Shown here: piece after piece, positions 37,288 through 46,058 of the stretch
Position numbering within the stretch: position 1 is the stretch's first letter
Layout of the letters: each line of letters begins with the position of its first letter
Assembly: GCF_001040945.1 (NCBI RefSeq)
Contig: NZ_CP011930.1
Location: 1,488,001-1,552,000, forward strand
Length of the DNA: 64,000 nucleotides
Reading direction: 5' to 3'
From: Herbaspirillum seropedicae
GTDB taxonomy: Bacteria; Pseudomonadota; Gammaproteobacteria; Burkholderiales; Burkholderiaceae_D
Notes under the pieces: model-generated
The model's input: the letters and a program-made list of their open reading frames with translations, nothing else
Database searches by the model: none
What the model was told of the DNA's origin: nothing
Program-made: the position numbers and the translations under genes

Positions 37288-37328
37288 ATGAATGCCGTTC
37301 AGCGTAATGCTGAACGGCATTCATGCTT
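37288..37328 (+). terminator. Rho-independent terminator after iacG
   Basis: A 16-bp stem (ATGAATGCCGTTCAGC / GCTGAACGGCATTCAT) with a 5-nt loop at 37304-37308, followed by GCTTTT. It starts 22 bp after the iacG stop. Confidence 0.88.
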
Positions 37329-37395
37329 TTGCGCGTGTCTGTTTGCTTAATAAAAAGACCGTTCGGACAGAGAGGGAGTCGATGCAGTCCTTATA

Positions 37396-37768
37396 CCGTT
37401 CGGACTGAGTCGTCGCGCAGCGGCGTATCGAAGACGCACCAGGGCCGCAACCAGCGCTGCGCCTTCGATACGGCCCTGCGGGCCTACTCAGTCCGAACGG
37501 AAGGAGATAGGGACGATGCAACCCCGATACCGTTCGGACTGAGTAGCCGCGCAGCGGCGTATCGAAGACGCACCAGGGCCGCAACCAGCGCTGCGCCTTC
37601 GATACGGCCCTGCGGGCCTACTCAGTCCGAACGGAAGGAGATAGGGACGATGCAACCCCGATACCGTTCGGACTGAGTAGCCGCGCAGCGGCGTATCGAA
37701 GACGCATTCATGGTCGCAACCAGCGCTGCGCCTTCGTACGGCCCTGCGGGCCTACTCAGTCCGAACGG
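37396..37768. repeat. Array of three palindromic repeats, 134-bp period
   Basis: Three 105-bp units (37396-37500, 37530-37634, 37664-37768) each begin CCGTTCGGACTGAG and end CTCAGTCCGAACGG, a perfect 14-bp inverted pair. Inner CGTATCGAAG / CTTCGATACG arms give a long hairpin. Units are joined by a 29-bp spacer that is identical between units 1-2 and 2-3. Unit 3 has lost one base in an inner arm. A partial CCGTTCGGAC lies at 37369. This resembles REP/BIME clusters common in proteobacterial gaps. It separates iacG from the leftward iacF and may stop transcription from both sides. Confidence 0.85.
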
Positions 37769-37779
37769 TCTATGGGGCC

Positions 37780-38736
37780 TCAGAGATCCAGCACCAGCAT
37801 CCCCGACCTGGCCCGCGAGACGCAAGTGCAGATCTGGTCATTGGCCGCCTTCTCCTTCTTGGACAGGCAATTGTCGCGATGATCCGGTTCGCCCTCCAGC
37901 AGCGGCACCACGCAGGTGCCGCAAATGCCTTCGCGGCAGGAAGTATCGATGACGATGCCCTCGCGCGCCAGGATGTCGACGATGGGAATGCCCACCGGAA
38001 TCTGCACCACCTTGCCCGAGCTGGCCAGCTTGACCTCGAAGGCGCCATCGCCGCCCGCTGCAGCCGGGGCCGCCGGCGCGGCCTGGAAGTGCTCCAGGTG
38101 GATGGCCTCTTCGCTGCGCGTGGCGGACGCGCACTTGACCACGGCGTCCATGAAGGGCGCAGGGCCGCAGGTGTAGACGTGGGCTTCTTTGCTGCCGGCT
38201 TCCAGGCAGACGGTGAGGTAATGCTCCATCTGCGCCGGCATGACGGCATAGTGGAAGCGCACATGCGCGGCAAAGGGCGCATTCTCCAGCAGGTCGGCAA
38301 AGGCCGCATGTTCGCGCGCGCGCACGAAGTAGTGCAGCGTGAAGCGCTTCTCTTCGGCCCACAGGCGATAGGCCATCGCCAGCAGGGGCGTAACGCCAAT
38401 GCCGGCGCCAAAGAGCAGATGCTCCGGGGCGCTGGCGTCAAGCGCGAAGAGGTTGCGCGGTGTGCCCACTTCCAGCTCCATGCCCGCCTTGACCACATCG
38501 TGCAGCGCCGCCGAGCCGCCGCGCGAGGCGCTCTCGCGCTTGACGGCGATGGTGTAGCCGCAACGGTCTTCCAACGGTCCGCACAGCGAGTATTGGCGCA
38601 TGATCCCGGTCGGCCCGGTGACGTCGATGTGCGCGCCCGGCTCATAGGCCGGCAGCGGTGCGCCATCGGCGCGCACCAGGCGGAAGGAACGGATGTCGCC
38701 GGTTTCGTCGGTGAGGGTGTCTACGATCAGTTTCAT
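37780..38736 (-). CDS. iacF: Oxygenase reductase, IacF-like (phthalate-dioxygenase reductase type)
   Basis: A 318-residue reductase with FMN domain (RQYS 47-50), NAD domain (GAGIGVTP 110-117), and a C-terminal [2Fe-2S] ferredoxin domain. The cluster uses Cys267, Cys272, Cys275 and Cys303 (CREGICGTC). This order, with iron-sulfur last, differs from benC and marks the class IA/VanB type. It feeds electrons to the IacCD oxygenase. An Ala/Pro-rich linker joins the domains at about 219-228. It is last in the leftward iacH-iacC-iacD-iacF order, 55 bp after iacD. Confidence 0.87.
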   Translation of the reverse strand: MKLIVDTLTDETGDIRSFRLVRADGAPLPAYEPGAHIDVTGPTGIMRQYSLCGPLEDRCGYTIAVKRESASRGGSAALHDVVKAGMELEVGTPRNLFALDASAPEHLLFGAGIGVTPLLAMAYRLWAEEKRFTLHYFVRAREHAAFADLLENAPFAAHVRFHYAVMPAQMEHYLTVCLEAGSKEAHVYTCGPAPFMDAVVKCASATRSEEAIHLEHFQAAPAAPAAAGGDGAFEVKLASSGKVVQIPVGIPIVDILAREGIVIDTSCREGICGTCVVPLLEGEPDHRDNCLSKKEKAANDQICTCVSRARSGMLVLDL

Positions 38737-38791
38737 GAGGCCAATACTCGTCGGTTACTCGTCGGTTCGATGCGGATTGCGGTGCCGCAGT

Positions 38792-39292
38792 TCAGAGCAG
38801 GAAGCCCAGGGCGTTGAGGCTGTCCATGGAGTTGATCAGGCGGATCACCTTCTGCTCGATCTTCGGACCCTGCGGCGTAAAGCGCAGGCGGTGCGTGACA
38901 TTGGCCACGAACATGGTGTGCTGCTGGCGCTTGTAGCCCACCAGCACCTGGGCCGAATTGATTTCCACCAGTTCTTCCGACAGATGCACCGGCGCGAAGC
39001 GCGAGACCGTGCGCACGGTGGCCGCCGCATCCACCGCCGACATCGCATGCCCCGAGGTCAGGCGCTCGATGCGGATCTTGCGCATGTGGGCATTGTCGTA
39101 GGCGTAGTTCAGGGTGGCGGCGTAGTCGGTGGTCTCCGGATCGATCGGCACGACGTAGTAGCCATCTTCGCTCCACAGGTCTTGCCAGGCGGCGTAGTCC
39201 TTGCGGTCCAGCAGTTCGGCTTCCTTCCAGATGAAGGCGATGGCGCGCGCCATCGGTGCGGGGAGGCCTTGCAGGGTGTCTTGTTGGCTCAT
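38792..39292 (-). CDS. iacD: Ring-hydroxylating dioxygenase beta subunit, IacD-like
   Basis: A 166-residue beta subunit. The N-terminal FIWKEAELLDRKDYAAWQDLW pattern and the RIERLTSGHAMS segment are typical. It has no metal site, as usual. The ATG at 39292 lies 5 bp after the iacC stop. It has clear but low similarity to benB, which fits an old duplication. It works in the oxygenase that turns the opened auxin intermediate to catechol. Confidence 0.86.
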   Translation of the reverse strand: MSQQDTLQGLPAPMARAIAFIWKEAELLDRKDYAAWQDLWSEDGYYVVPIDPETTDYAATLNYAYDNAHMRKIRIERLTSGHAMSAVDAAATVRTVSRFAPVHLSEELVEINSAQVLVGYKRQQHTMFVANVTHRLRFTPQGPKIEQKVIRLINSMDSLNALGFLL

Positions 39293-39297
39293 GGTGA

Positions 39298-40584
39298 TCA
39301 CTTCTCCATCATCTTTTTCCACATGGCATAGGCTTCGCGCATGCCGGTTTCATCGGTCGAGTGCGACACCTTGTCGCCGTTGTCGTCCACCCACTCACGG
39401 TTCAGGCCGCGGTTGACCAGGATGGGCGCATCGCGGCCGGCGTGGGAGCCGGCCTGCACGCGTTCCCAGGCTTCGGCGTCATCGGGGCTGCCGAAGCCGA
39501 ACGGGCCCTGGAAGTGTTCGTGGATGCGCAGGCGTTCGCGGTTGGCGATCTCGGGTCCGCCATCCATGCCCAGGGCGACGTGGCGGATCTGCGTCTCGCC
39601 CACCGACACCGGATGCAGCACCCGGAAGAAGGACATCGACATGGCCACATTGGGGAACAGGTTCAGGTTGAAGCCCGCGCCATGGAGCGACCGCACGATG
39701 CGGCGCACCTGTTCGGGCGGCATGGTCTTGGACAGTTCTTCGGTCACATGGGCAAAGCGTTCCTGCAATTGCTCGCTGCCGTCATCCACGTCCAGGTCCA
39801 CGTGCTCGGGCACCATGATCATGACGCTATGGCCATTGCCCAGCGAGCGGGTGATGGATTGATCATCGGTCATGAAGGAGAGCATCTCGGAGGTCTCTTC
39901 ATCCACCGACGACAGGAAGGTCTTGTGCACCACCGGGAAGTGATAGCCATCGGTGGTGTTTTCCAGCTGGATCTTCCAGTTGCCCTTGAAGCTGAACTTG
40001 TGCTCGCCCTGCACCTTGATGGGGAAGCCCGCGCCCTGCTTCATGAACAGGTCGATCCACTTCTTGGCGTGGCCGAGGAAGTCCGACAGCGGTTCGATCT
40101 CCTGGTTGAAGGAGGCGAAGATCATGCCGTGGTAGCTTTCGCAGCGCAGGCTTTGCAGCGGCAGGTCGGCCTTCTCGATCACGTCTTCATAGCCTTCCGG
40201 ATAGGGCAGGCCGCGCAGCTTGCCATCCAGGCCATAGGACCAGCTGTGGTAAGGACAGGTGAAACCGGTGGCATTGCCCTTGTGCTTTTCGCAGACGGTG
40301 GCGCCGCGATGGCGGCAACGGTTTTCCAGCACGTTGATCTTGCCGGTCTTGTCGCGCACCACGATGACCGGCTGGCGGCCGATCTGGGCGGTCTTGAAGT
40401 CGCCGGGGTTCTTGATCTCGCTTTCATGGGCGACCCAGATCCAGGTCTTGTAGAAGATCTTGTCCATCTCCGCTTCGAAGAGGGCCGGATCAGTGTAGAG
40501 CGAAGGATCCACCACCGCATCCTGGACCAGGTCGGCATAGGATGAATCGGTCTTGCGCGGGTGGAAGCGTAGCGGTGCGTTCAT
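39298..40584 (-). CDS. iacC: Ring-hydroxylating dioxygenase alpha subunit, IacC-like
   Basis: A 428-residue Rieske oxygenase subunit. The [2Fe-2S] ligands are C90-x-H92 and C110-x2-H113; the mononuclear iron site is Asp212, His215 and His220 in NTTDGYHFPVVH. In the Iac pathway this enzyme acts late and leads to catechol, which CatA at the left end of the window can cleave. It starts the dioxygenase trio in leftward order alpha, beta, reductase. It is distinct from benA in size and sequence. Terephthalate- or anthranilate-type oxygenases are the main alternatives; the iac neighbours favour auxin. Confidence 0.87.
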   Translation of the reverse strand: MNAPLRFHPRKTDSSYADLVQDAVVDPSLYTDPALFEAEMDKIFYKTWIWVAHESEIKNPGDFKTAQIGRQPVIVVRDKTGKINVLENRCRHRGATVCEKHKGNATGFTCPYHSWSYGLDGKLRGLPYPEGYEDVIEKADLPLQSLRCESYHGMIFASFNQEIEPLSDFLGHAKKWIDLFMKQGAGFPIKVQGEHKFSFKGNWKIQLENTTDGYHFPVVHKTFLSSVDEETSEMLSFMTDDQSITRSLGNGHSVMIMVPEHVDLDVDDGSEQLQERFAHVTEELSKTMPPEQVRRIVRSLHGAGFNLNLFPNVAMSMSFFRVLHPVSVGETQIRHVALGMDGGPEIANRERLRIHEHFQGPFGFGSPDDAEAWERVQAGSHAGRDAPILVNRGLNREWVDDNGDKVSHSTDETGMREAYAMWKKMMEK

Positions 40585-40665
40585 GGCTTTCTCCAGTGGC
40601 TTGCTGTCGTTGTCGGTGTTGATCTTGTTGCGAGCTTGTTACGGTCTGGTGACGGTCTGGTAACG

Positions 40666-41832
40666 TCAGGGCAGGCGCTTGAGCACCTGTTCCAGATGCA
40701 GGCCCAGCGCGCAGAGGCGTTCATCCTCACCCTTGCGGCCGACCAGTTGCAGGCCGGCCTTGAGCGGGCTGCCGGCAATGGGCACCGGAATGCTCAGCGC
40801 CGGATGGCCGGACAGGTTGAAGGGGCGCACCAGCGAGGACAGCATCAGTACCGATGTCCCCTGGCGGATCGCTTCCAGCGTCGGCGGCAGCGCCGGCAGG
40901 GTGGGCAGCAGCAGGGCGTCGGCATCGGCCAGGGCGGCGTCGATCTCTGCGCTGAAGGCCGTGCGCACGGTTTCGGCGTGGGCGACTGCCGCGTCGCTGG
41001 TGCTGGCTGCGGCCGACAGGCGTTTCTCGATATCGGCGCCCAGCTTGCCCAGGCCCAGCAGATGGCCGAAGGCGTCGTGGGTCTCGCGGTTGATGAGGGT
41101 CATGCCGGCGTCGAAGGCGGCCTGCATGTGCTGCGGCGTCCAGGGCGAACCTTCCCAGCCGCTGGCGGCAAAGGCAGCGGCCACCGCCTCGGCGATCTCG
41201 GTATCGGCCTGCACGGTCACCAGCTTCACACGCGCATGGGCCGCAGGCGTGCTGGCGGCGGCGCGGTCAAAGCCCGGCGTGATGCTGGCCATGGCGCTGA
41301 TGATGAGGTCCATGCTGCGTGAGAACGGTCCCAGGCAATCCAGGCTGCTGAGCGCCGGATAGGCGCCGGCGCGGCTGACGCGCCCGAAGCTGGGCTTGAA
41401 GCCAATCACGCCGCAGCAGGCGGCGGGCAGGCGGATCGAGCCGCCGGTATCGCTGCCGATGGACACATCCACCAGGCCCGCGCCGACCGCCGAGGCCGAG
41501 CCGCTGGAGGAGCCGCCGGTCATGCACGCGGGATCTTGCGGATTGACGGCGGTGCCGTTCCATTCATTGATGCCGGTCATGCCATAGGCCAGCTCGTGCA
41601 TGTTGGCGCGCGCGGTGATCTGCCAGCCGGCCTCGAGCAGCCGGGCGACTACGTCGGCATGGGCGCTGGCCGGCGGCGCATCGGCCAGCGCGGCGCTGCC
41701 GCCGCAGGTGGGCTGGCCGGCGATGTCGATGCAATCCTTGATGGCCACCGTAGGACCGCTGCCGCCCAGGTGAAAGCGCGAGAGCAGGGCGTTGCCAGTG
41801 CCGGGGACGGTGCGTGGGGTGGCGGCGTTCAT
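40666..41832 (-). CDS. iacH: Amidase-signature hydrolase, IacH-like
   Basis: A 388-residue amidase-signature enzyme. The Ser-cisSer-Lys site is visible: Lys in VAIKDCID, the Gly/Ser block MTGGSSSGSASAVGAGL, and the nucleophile in GSDTGGSIRLPA. In the Iac pathway an amidase is thought to open the lactam ring of the oxidised indole intermediate. The start at 41832 overlaps a possible 40-codon gene upstream (ATGA). It is first of the leftward units; the 81-bp gap to iacC has no terminator, so they may be one operon. Lactam opening is inferred. Confidence 0.82.
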   Translation of the reverse strand: MNAATPRTVPGTGNALLSRFHLGGSGPTVAIKDCIDIAGQPTCGGSAALADAPPASAHADVVARLLEAGWQITARANMHELAYGMTGINEWNGTAVNPQDPACMTGGSSSGSASAVGAGLVDVSIGSDTGGSIRLPAACCGVIGFKPSFGRVSRAGAYPALSSLDCLGPFSRSMDLIISAMASITPGFDRAAASTPAAHARVKLVTVQADTEIAEAVAAAFAASGWEGSPWTPQHMQAAFDAGMTLINRETHDAFGHLLGLGKLGADIEKRLSAAASTSDAAVAHAETVRTAFSAEIDAALADADALLLPTLPALPPTLEAIRQGTSVLMLSSLVRPFNLSGHPALSIPVPIAGSPLKAGLQLVGRKGEDERLCALGLHLEQVLKRLP

Positions 41833-41951
41833 CCTGCCGCTCCCAGGCAGGCAATGCGCGCCTGCTGCTGCAGGGCGGCGACGGCGGCGCGGCCGCTGCG
41901 CTTGGGCAGCGGGGCGGGCTGGCGCGGGGTAGAACTGGGCTGAGGTGTCAT
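41829..41951 (-). CDS. Possible 40-residue leader or small protein before iacH
   Basis: An ATG at 41951 opens a 40-codon frame ending in an ATGA overlap with iacH. The product is Pro/Ala/Arg-rich with a helical C-terminal part (GRAAVAALQQQARIACLG). Some amidases of this type have a small partner gene just upstream, which this resembles in position only. There is no clear ribosome site. It may be a translational-coupling leader or chance. Confidence 0.35.
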   Translation of the reverse strand: MTPQPSSTPRQPAPLPKRSGRAAVAALQQQARIACLGAAG

Positions 41952-42060
41952 GGCGCATCCATCTAAAAGTTGCCTTGCAGGCCGACAATCCGCGTCCGGC
42001 GCAGGATGCAGGCGGTTTCCCTGGCTGATGTGAAGCATTTTAAAAGTCGCCTTAAAATAG

Positions 42061-42071
42061 ATCAAATTGAT
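42061..42071. promoter_or_regulatory. LysR-type box near iacH/LysR promoters
   Basis: ATCAA-A-TTGAT, a perfect inverted repeat that fits the T-N11-A style of LysR boxes. It lies in the 339-bp divergent gap (41833-42171) between iacH and the LysR gene. The same 13-mer AGATCAAATTGAT recurs before the porin at 44350. AT-rich TAAAATATTTTT follows. Confidence 0.65.
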
Positions 42072-42171
42072 GTAAAATATTTTTCGCATAAGCGGCATGG
42101 ATAGTGATGGCCGCTTTCCTTTATCGGGCTCAGGCCCCTCGCGACCCCAGCGACCCCATCCGGAGACTGCA

Positions 42172-43101
42172 ATGGCGACCTTCAACAACATGGACCTGAA
42201 CCTGCTGCGCGTCTTCCAGGCCATTGCCGATGAACGCAGCCTGACGCTGGCGGGCAATCGCCTGCACCTGTCGCAGCCGGCGGTGAGCTATGCGCTGGGG
42301 CGCTTGCGGCAGATCTTCGACGACCCGCTGTTCATCCGTACCAAGGAAGGCATGCAGCCCACCCCGGCCGCGCTGGAACTGGCCAAGCCCATCAACCGAG
42401 CCTTGCAGGCCGTGCAGGATGCGCTGCGCTATACCGAGCGCTTCGACCCGGCCCAGAGCACGCGGGTGTTTCGCGCCTCGATGACGGATGTGGCCGAGAT
42501 GATGTTCCTGCCGGACCTGTGCGAAATCCTGACGGCCCAGGCGCCGGACGTGCGTCTGCAGGTCGAGCAGGTGCCGCCGGCCCATCTGGAAGAAGCGCTG
42601 CGCACCGGCCAGCTCGACTTCGCCTTCGGCAACCTGCCGGCCTTGAAGCCCGTGACTTGTCACGAACTGCTGTTCCGCGAGACCTATGTCTGCCTGATGC
42701 GTCAGCGCGATGGCTTGCCGCAGCGCGCCCAGCTGGAGCTCGATGAATTCCTGGCGATGTCGCATGTGCTGGTGGAGTCGGCCGAGAGCAGCCACCACCA
42801 GGTCGAGAATTCCTTCCAGAAGCTGGGCGTGCAGCGCCGCATCAGCCTTTCCATTCCGCACTTCACGGTGCTGCCGCGCATCCTCGGCAAGTCCGACCTG
42901 GTGGCCACCGTGCCGGCGCGCATCGCCCGGCTCTTCCATAGCGAACATCCGGGGGTGTTCGTCTCCTACCAGTTGCCGGTCAACATTCCCGTGGTCGAGG
43001 TCACGCTGCACTGGCACCAGTCCTTCGACCATGACGCCGGCAACAGCTGGTTGCGCCAGATCGTCATCGACCTGCTGCAGCAATACGGCCGCAGCAGCTG
43101 A
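42172..43101 (+). CDS. LysR-family regulator, probable iac activator
   Basis: A 309-residue LysR protein. The N-terminal helix-turn-helix is MDLNLLRVFQAIADERSLTLAG with HLSQPAVSYALGRLRQIF. The effector domain runs from about residue 95. It resembles the NodD/LinR/NahR-like subgroup. CGGAGA precedes the ATG. It is divergent from iacH, the classic LysR layout, and both the shared gap and the porin promoter carry an ATCAAATTGAT box. It probably responds to auxin or a metabolite and controls iacHCDF and the porin (inference). Confidence 0.86.
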   Translation: MATFNNMDLNLLRVFQAIADERSLTLAGNRLHLSQPAVSYALGRLRQIFDDPLFIRTKEGMQPTPAALELAKPINRALQAVQDALRYTERFDPAQSTRVFRASMTDVAEMMFLPDLCEILTAQAPDVRLQVEQVPPAHLEEALRTGQLDFAFGNLPALKPVTCHELLFRETYVCLMRQRDGLPQRAQLELDEFLAMSHVLVESAESSHHQVENSFQKLGVQRRISLSIPHFTVLPRILGKSDLVATVPARIARLFHSEHPGVFVSYQLPVNIPVVEVTLHWHQSFDHDAGNSWLRQIVIDLLQQYGRSS

Positions 43102-43110
43102 GGCTGCTGC
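43091..43110. terminator. Hairpin between convergent LysR and porin genes
   Basis: GCAGCAGC-TGAG-GCTGCTGC, an 8-bp stem overlapping the LysR stop. There is no T-run on either side, so terminator function is uncertain. Confidence 0.35.
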
Positions 43111-43148
43111 AGCCGTCGTCATGACCGCCGGATGTGGCAACAGCAGCG

Positions 43149-44207
43149 TCAGAAGCGATGACGCATGCCCAGGCGCAGCGCGGTCTGGTTGCCGGTGGCG
43201 GACTGGATGCCGCCGCCGAAGACCGGATAGGCGTTGTAGCCCTTGTCGCGGTCATAGACCGCGCCCACGTAGAGATCGGTGCGTTTGGAGATCTTGTAGT
43301 CCACCGTGGCCACCAGGGCCTGGGCATTGCCCACGCCCTGGTTGCGCTTCTGGAACTGGTAGGCGGCGGCCAGATCCCACAGCGGCGTCAACGCATAGAC
43401 CGTACCCAGTTCATAGGTAGTGGCCTTGGCGCTGGTATTGGTGTTCTTGACCTGGGTGACCACGCCGAAGGGCGTGAAGGCGCCGATCTGGTAGCGCGCA
43501 CCGCCACCGTAGATGCGGGTGGAGAAGCTGCCGGTGCTGTCCTTGATGTCGGTGTAGGCCAGCGCGCCGCTGAAGGGGCCGTTGTCGTACTGGCCAGTGG
43601 CGCTGACGGTGCGACCGGCATTGTTGTTGCCAGCGGTCTCGCCCAGGCCGACCATCGCCCCGAAGCTGAAGCCGCCGAACTTGGCGCTGTTGTACTTGAT
43701 CGAGTTGTTGGTGCGATCGCCCGCATAGATGTGGTTGTTCAGCGCCGTGCCGTGCGCCGCGTCGGCATGCAGGCCCCAGCCGAAGGAGCCGGCCGGCGAC
43801 AATGCGCCCATGGCGTACTGGCCGCCGATGTTGGCCATGAAGTCGTACTGGCGGCCCACGCTGAGCGAACCCCATTGCGTGCTGCCCAGGCCGACGAAGG
43901 ATTGGCGGCCGAACAGGAGCCCGCCCTGGCCCAGGCTGCCGTCATCGGCGCCGAAGCCGGTTTCCAGCGTGAAGAAGGCATTCATGCCGCCGCCCAGGTC
44001 TTCGGTCCCCTTGAAGCCGATGCGGCTGCCCTGGGCGATGCCGCTATCCATGCGCAGCAGTCTGGCGCCACCGCCGCCGCTCTTGGGGGCGCTGGAATAG
44101 TAGGTCAGGCCGAGGTCGATCAGGCCGTAGATGGAAACGCTGCTCTGGGCATGCGCCGTCGTCGCGCCGCCCGCGAGCATCGCGGCGACCAGTAGTGTCT
44201 TCTTCAT
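43149..44207 (-). CDS. General porin (OmpC-like), second copy
   Basis: A 352-residue outer-membrane porin with a signal peptide cut after AHA-QSS, strand-one motif SVSIYGLIDLGLTYY, and GRQSFVGLGSTQWGSLSVGRQ. It ends MRHRF with the needed terminal Phe. It is clearly related to the porin at 27931 but not a recent duplicate. The 324-bp upstream gap (44208-44531) holds an ATCAAATTGAT box and no other gene. It may aid entry of auxin or aromatic acids. Confidence 0.88.
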   Translation of the reverse strand: MKKTLLVAAMLAGGATTAHAQSSVSIYGLIDLGLTYYSSAPKSGGGGARLLRMDSGIAQGSRIGFKGTEDLGGGMNAFFTLETGFGADDGSLGQGGLLFGRQSFVGLGSTQWGSLSVGRQYDFMANIGGQYAMGALSPAGSFGWGLHADAAHGTALNNHIYAGDRTNNSIKYNSAKFGGFSFGAMVGLGETAGNNNAGRTVSATGQYDNGPFSGALAYTDIKDSTGSFSTRIYGGGARYQIGAFTPFGVVTQVKNTNTSAKATTYELGTVYALTPLWDLAAAYQFQKRNQGVGNAQALVATVDYKISKRTDLYVGAVYDRDKGYNAYPVFGGGIQSATGNQTALRLGMRHRF

Positions 44208-44351
44208 GTAGCAAGCTCTCCCTGTGTGCTGTATGGCTGGCGGCGCTGCGAAGCAGGCCGCTGGCTGTGATACGCGGTCTTGCCGGACTGCGTGGCGGAC
44301 ATGACGGTGGGGTGTCATGTGCAGGCATCATAGGAAGCGCATTTGCGTCAG

Positions 44352-44362
44352 ATCAAATTGAT
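44352..44362. promoter_or_regulatory. LysR-type box before the porin
   Basis: ATCAA-A-TTGAT, identical to 42061-42071 including the preceding AG. It lies about 145 bp upstream of the porin start, the only notable site in the 44208-44531 gap. Confidence 0.6.
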
Positions 44363-44531
44363 ACAGCGGATAGCGTCAATAAGCCTGGTTCATGCGCGCG
44401 CCCGGCAGTGGCCGTTTTCTCTGCTCCGGTGCATCAAGGTACGCGCAGGCAATGAATTCATGCGCGCTGGCACCATGCAGGTGCGCATGATCACCAAGGC
44501 GGCGCGTGCGCGGCGGCGGCTAAAGGATTCT

Positions 44532-46058
44532 TTAGTTGTGGCGCTGGACCAACGGTAGCGTGAAACAGAAGCGCGTGCCGCGCACCTGCGCCGGCTGCGC
44601 CCAGATATCGCCACGATGGCGCGCAATGATGTTCTTGCACAGCGCCAGCCCGATACCATTGCCGCTGACCTTGGATGAAAAGAAGCCATCGAAGAGACGC
44701 TCGCGATGACCGGCATCGATGCCGCGTCCTTCGTCGGCCACCGTCAGGAGCGCCTGCTGATCCTTGCGCGCAAGGCTGATGCAGACGCGCCGCTGGTTTT
44801 CCGGGAAGTGCGACATTTCCTCGATGGCGTTGAAGGCCAGGTTCAGGATCACCTGGCCGATCAGGACTTTCTCGCAGCTCACCACCAGCGCTTCTTCACT
44901 GGCTTGCACCTCCAGCTGGACCCGGCCTTCGGCGGCGCGCATCTCGATGAACCAGCGCACCTCGGCCAGCACTTCATTGAGATCGATGAGGCCCTCGCTC
45001 TGCTCCAGCTTGACCACGTATTCGCGCACGCTCTTGATGATGGCGGCGGCATGGTCGACCTGGCGGCCGGCGCTCTCCAGTCCCCAGATGATCTGGCCGG
45101 CCTGCTCGCGCAGGGCCTCGCTGTGATTCAGGCGCAGCACCGAGCCTTCCAGGAAATTGCGGATCGCCGCCAGCGGCTGTGACAGCTCGTGGGCAATGGC
45201 GGTGGCCATCTCGCCCATGGCGTTGTGGCGCGCCAGGTATTCCAGCGCGGCCTGGTCGCGGCGACGCGCTTCCTCGGCCTCGACCTGGTCGGTGATGTCG
45301 TGGAAGTGCAGCAGATGGCCCTTGAGGTCGTTCTCGATCTCGATATAGCGGCACACCGCATGGTGCCAGCGCACCAGTCCATCCTTGCGGGCGATGCGAT
45401 AGCGCAGCGGGAAGCTGATCGCGTCCGGCAGCGCCAGCGTGAGCAGTTCCTGCAATTCCTCCTGCGAATCGGGCAGGCATTGCTCGACGAAATTCTTGGG
45501 CGGATTCTGGCCGGGTCGCACGCCCAGCAGCTTGCGGCCCGCATCGCTGAGATACTCGATGCCGCCATCGGGACGCAGCACCGCCACGCCTTCATCGGAG
45601 TCCTGCATGAATTCCTTGAGACGGCTTTCCAGCTTCTTCATCTCGCGCCGTATCTGTTCCTCGCGGGCGATATTGCGGAACTGCACCATGATGACATCGC
45701 GCTCGGTCAGCGGCACCAGCGTGGCGATCGCCTCGGACAGGATCTCCTCGCCGTTCTTGGCGCGATAGCACCATTCCACCATGTTGCTGCCATGCAGCGT
45801 GGCGTCGTGCAGCCACTTGCGGCCGATCTCGCGGCGATACTCGTGCGATTGCCGGCTCATGTCCGGCGCCTTCAGCGGCAGCAGCTCTTCCAGCGTAAAG
45901 CCCAGCACCTGGCAGGCCGAGGGATTGGCCCAGAGGATGGACTTGGTCTGGGCGTCATGCAGGATGATGCACATGGGCAGTGCATCCATCATGCGGCGGA
46001 AATCATCGAGGCCGAAACGGATGGGATCGTCCTCGGGGGCGGCAGTGGGTTCTGGCAT
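44532..46058 (-). CDS. PAS-domain sensor histidine kinase, probable iac sensor
   Basis: A 508-residue soluble kinase with no membrane helix. It has a PAS domain at about 18-130 (MCIILHDAQTKSILWANPSA), a second PAS with PAC at about 145-265, the phospho-acceptor His290 (AIAHELSQPLAAIRNFLEG), and an ATPase domain with DEGRGID and NGIGLALC. It is FixL/DctB-like. No regulator gene adjoins it; the FixJ-like regulator at 35735 is the natural partner. It is divergent from iacA. It likely senses a cytoplasmic signal such as auxin or an intermediate (inference). Confidence 0.86.
   Translation of the reverse strand: MPEPTAAPEDDPIRFGLDDFRRMMDALPMCIILHDAQTKSILWANPSACQVLGFTLEELLPLKAPDMSRQSHEYRREIGRKWLHDATLHGSNMVEWCYRAKNGEEILSEAIATLVPLTERDVIMVQFRNIAREEQIRREMKKLESRLKEFMQDSDEGVAVLRPDGGIEYLSDAGRKLLGVRPGQNPPKNFVEQCLPDSQEELQELLTLALPDAISFPLRYRIARKDGLVRWHHAVCRYIEIENDLKGHLLHFHDITDQVEAEEARRRDQAALEYLARHNAMGEMATAIAHELSQPLAAIRNFLEGSVLRLNHSEALREQAGQIIWGLESAGRQVDHAAAIIKSVREYVVKLEQSEGLIDLNEVLAEVRWFIEMRAAEGRVQLEVQASEEALVVSCEKVLIGQVILNLAFNAIEEMSHFPENQRRVCISLARKDQQALLTVADEGRGIDAGHRERLFDGFFSSKVSGNGIGLALCKNIIARHRGDIWAQPAQVRGTRFCFTLPLVQRHN

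Noticed and set aside
37396..37768. A CRISPR array
   Set aside because: Only three units, each 105 bp long and palindromic, with identical spacers and no cas genes; this is a REP/BIME-type repeat cluster.
44452..44490. A sigma-54 promoter (TGGCAC near 44468)
   Set aside because: The required downstream TTGC element at the right spacing is missing.
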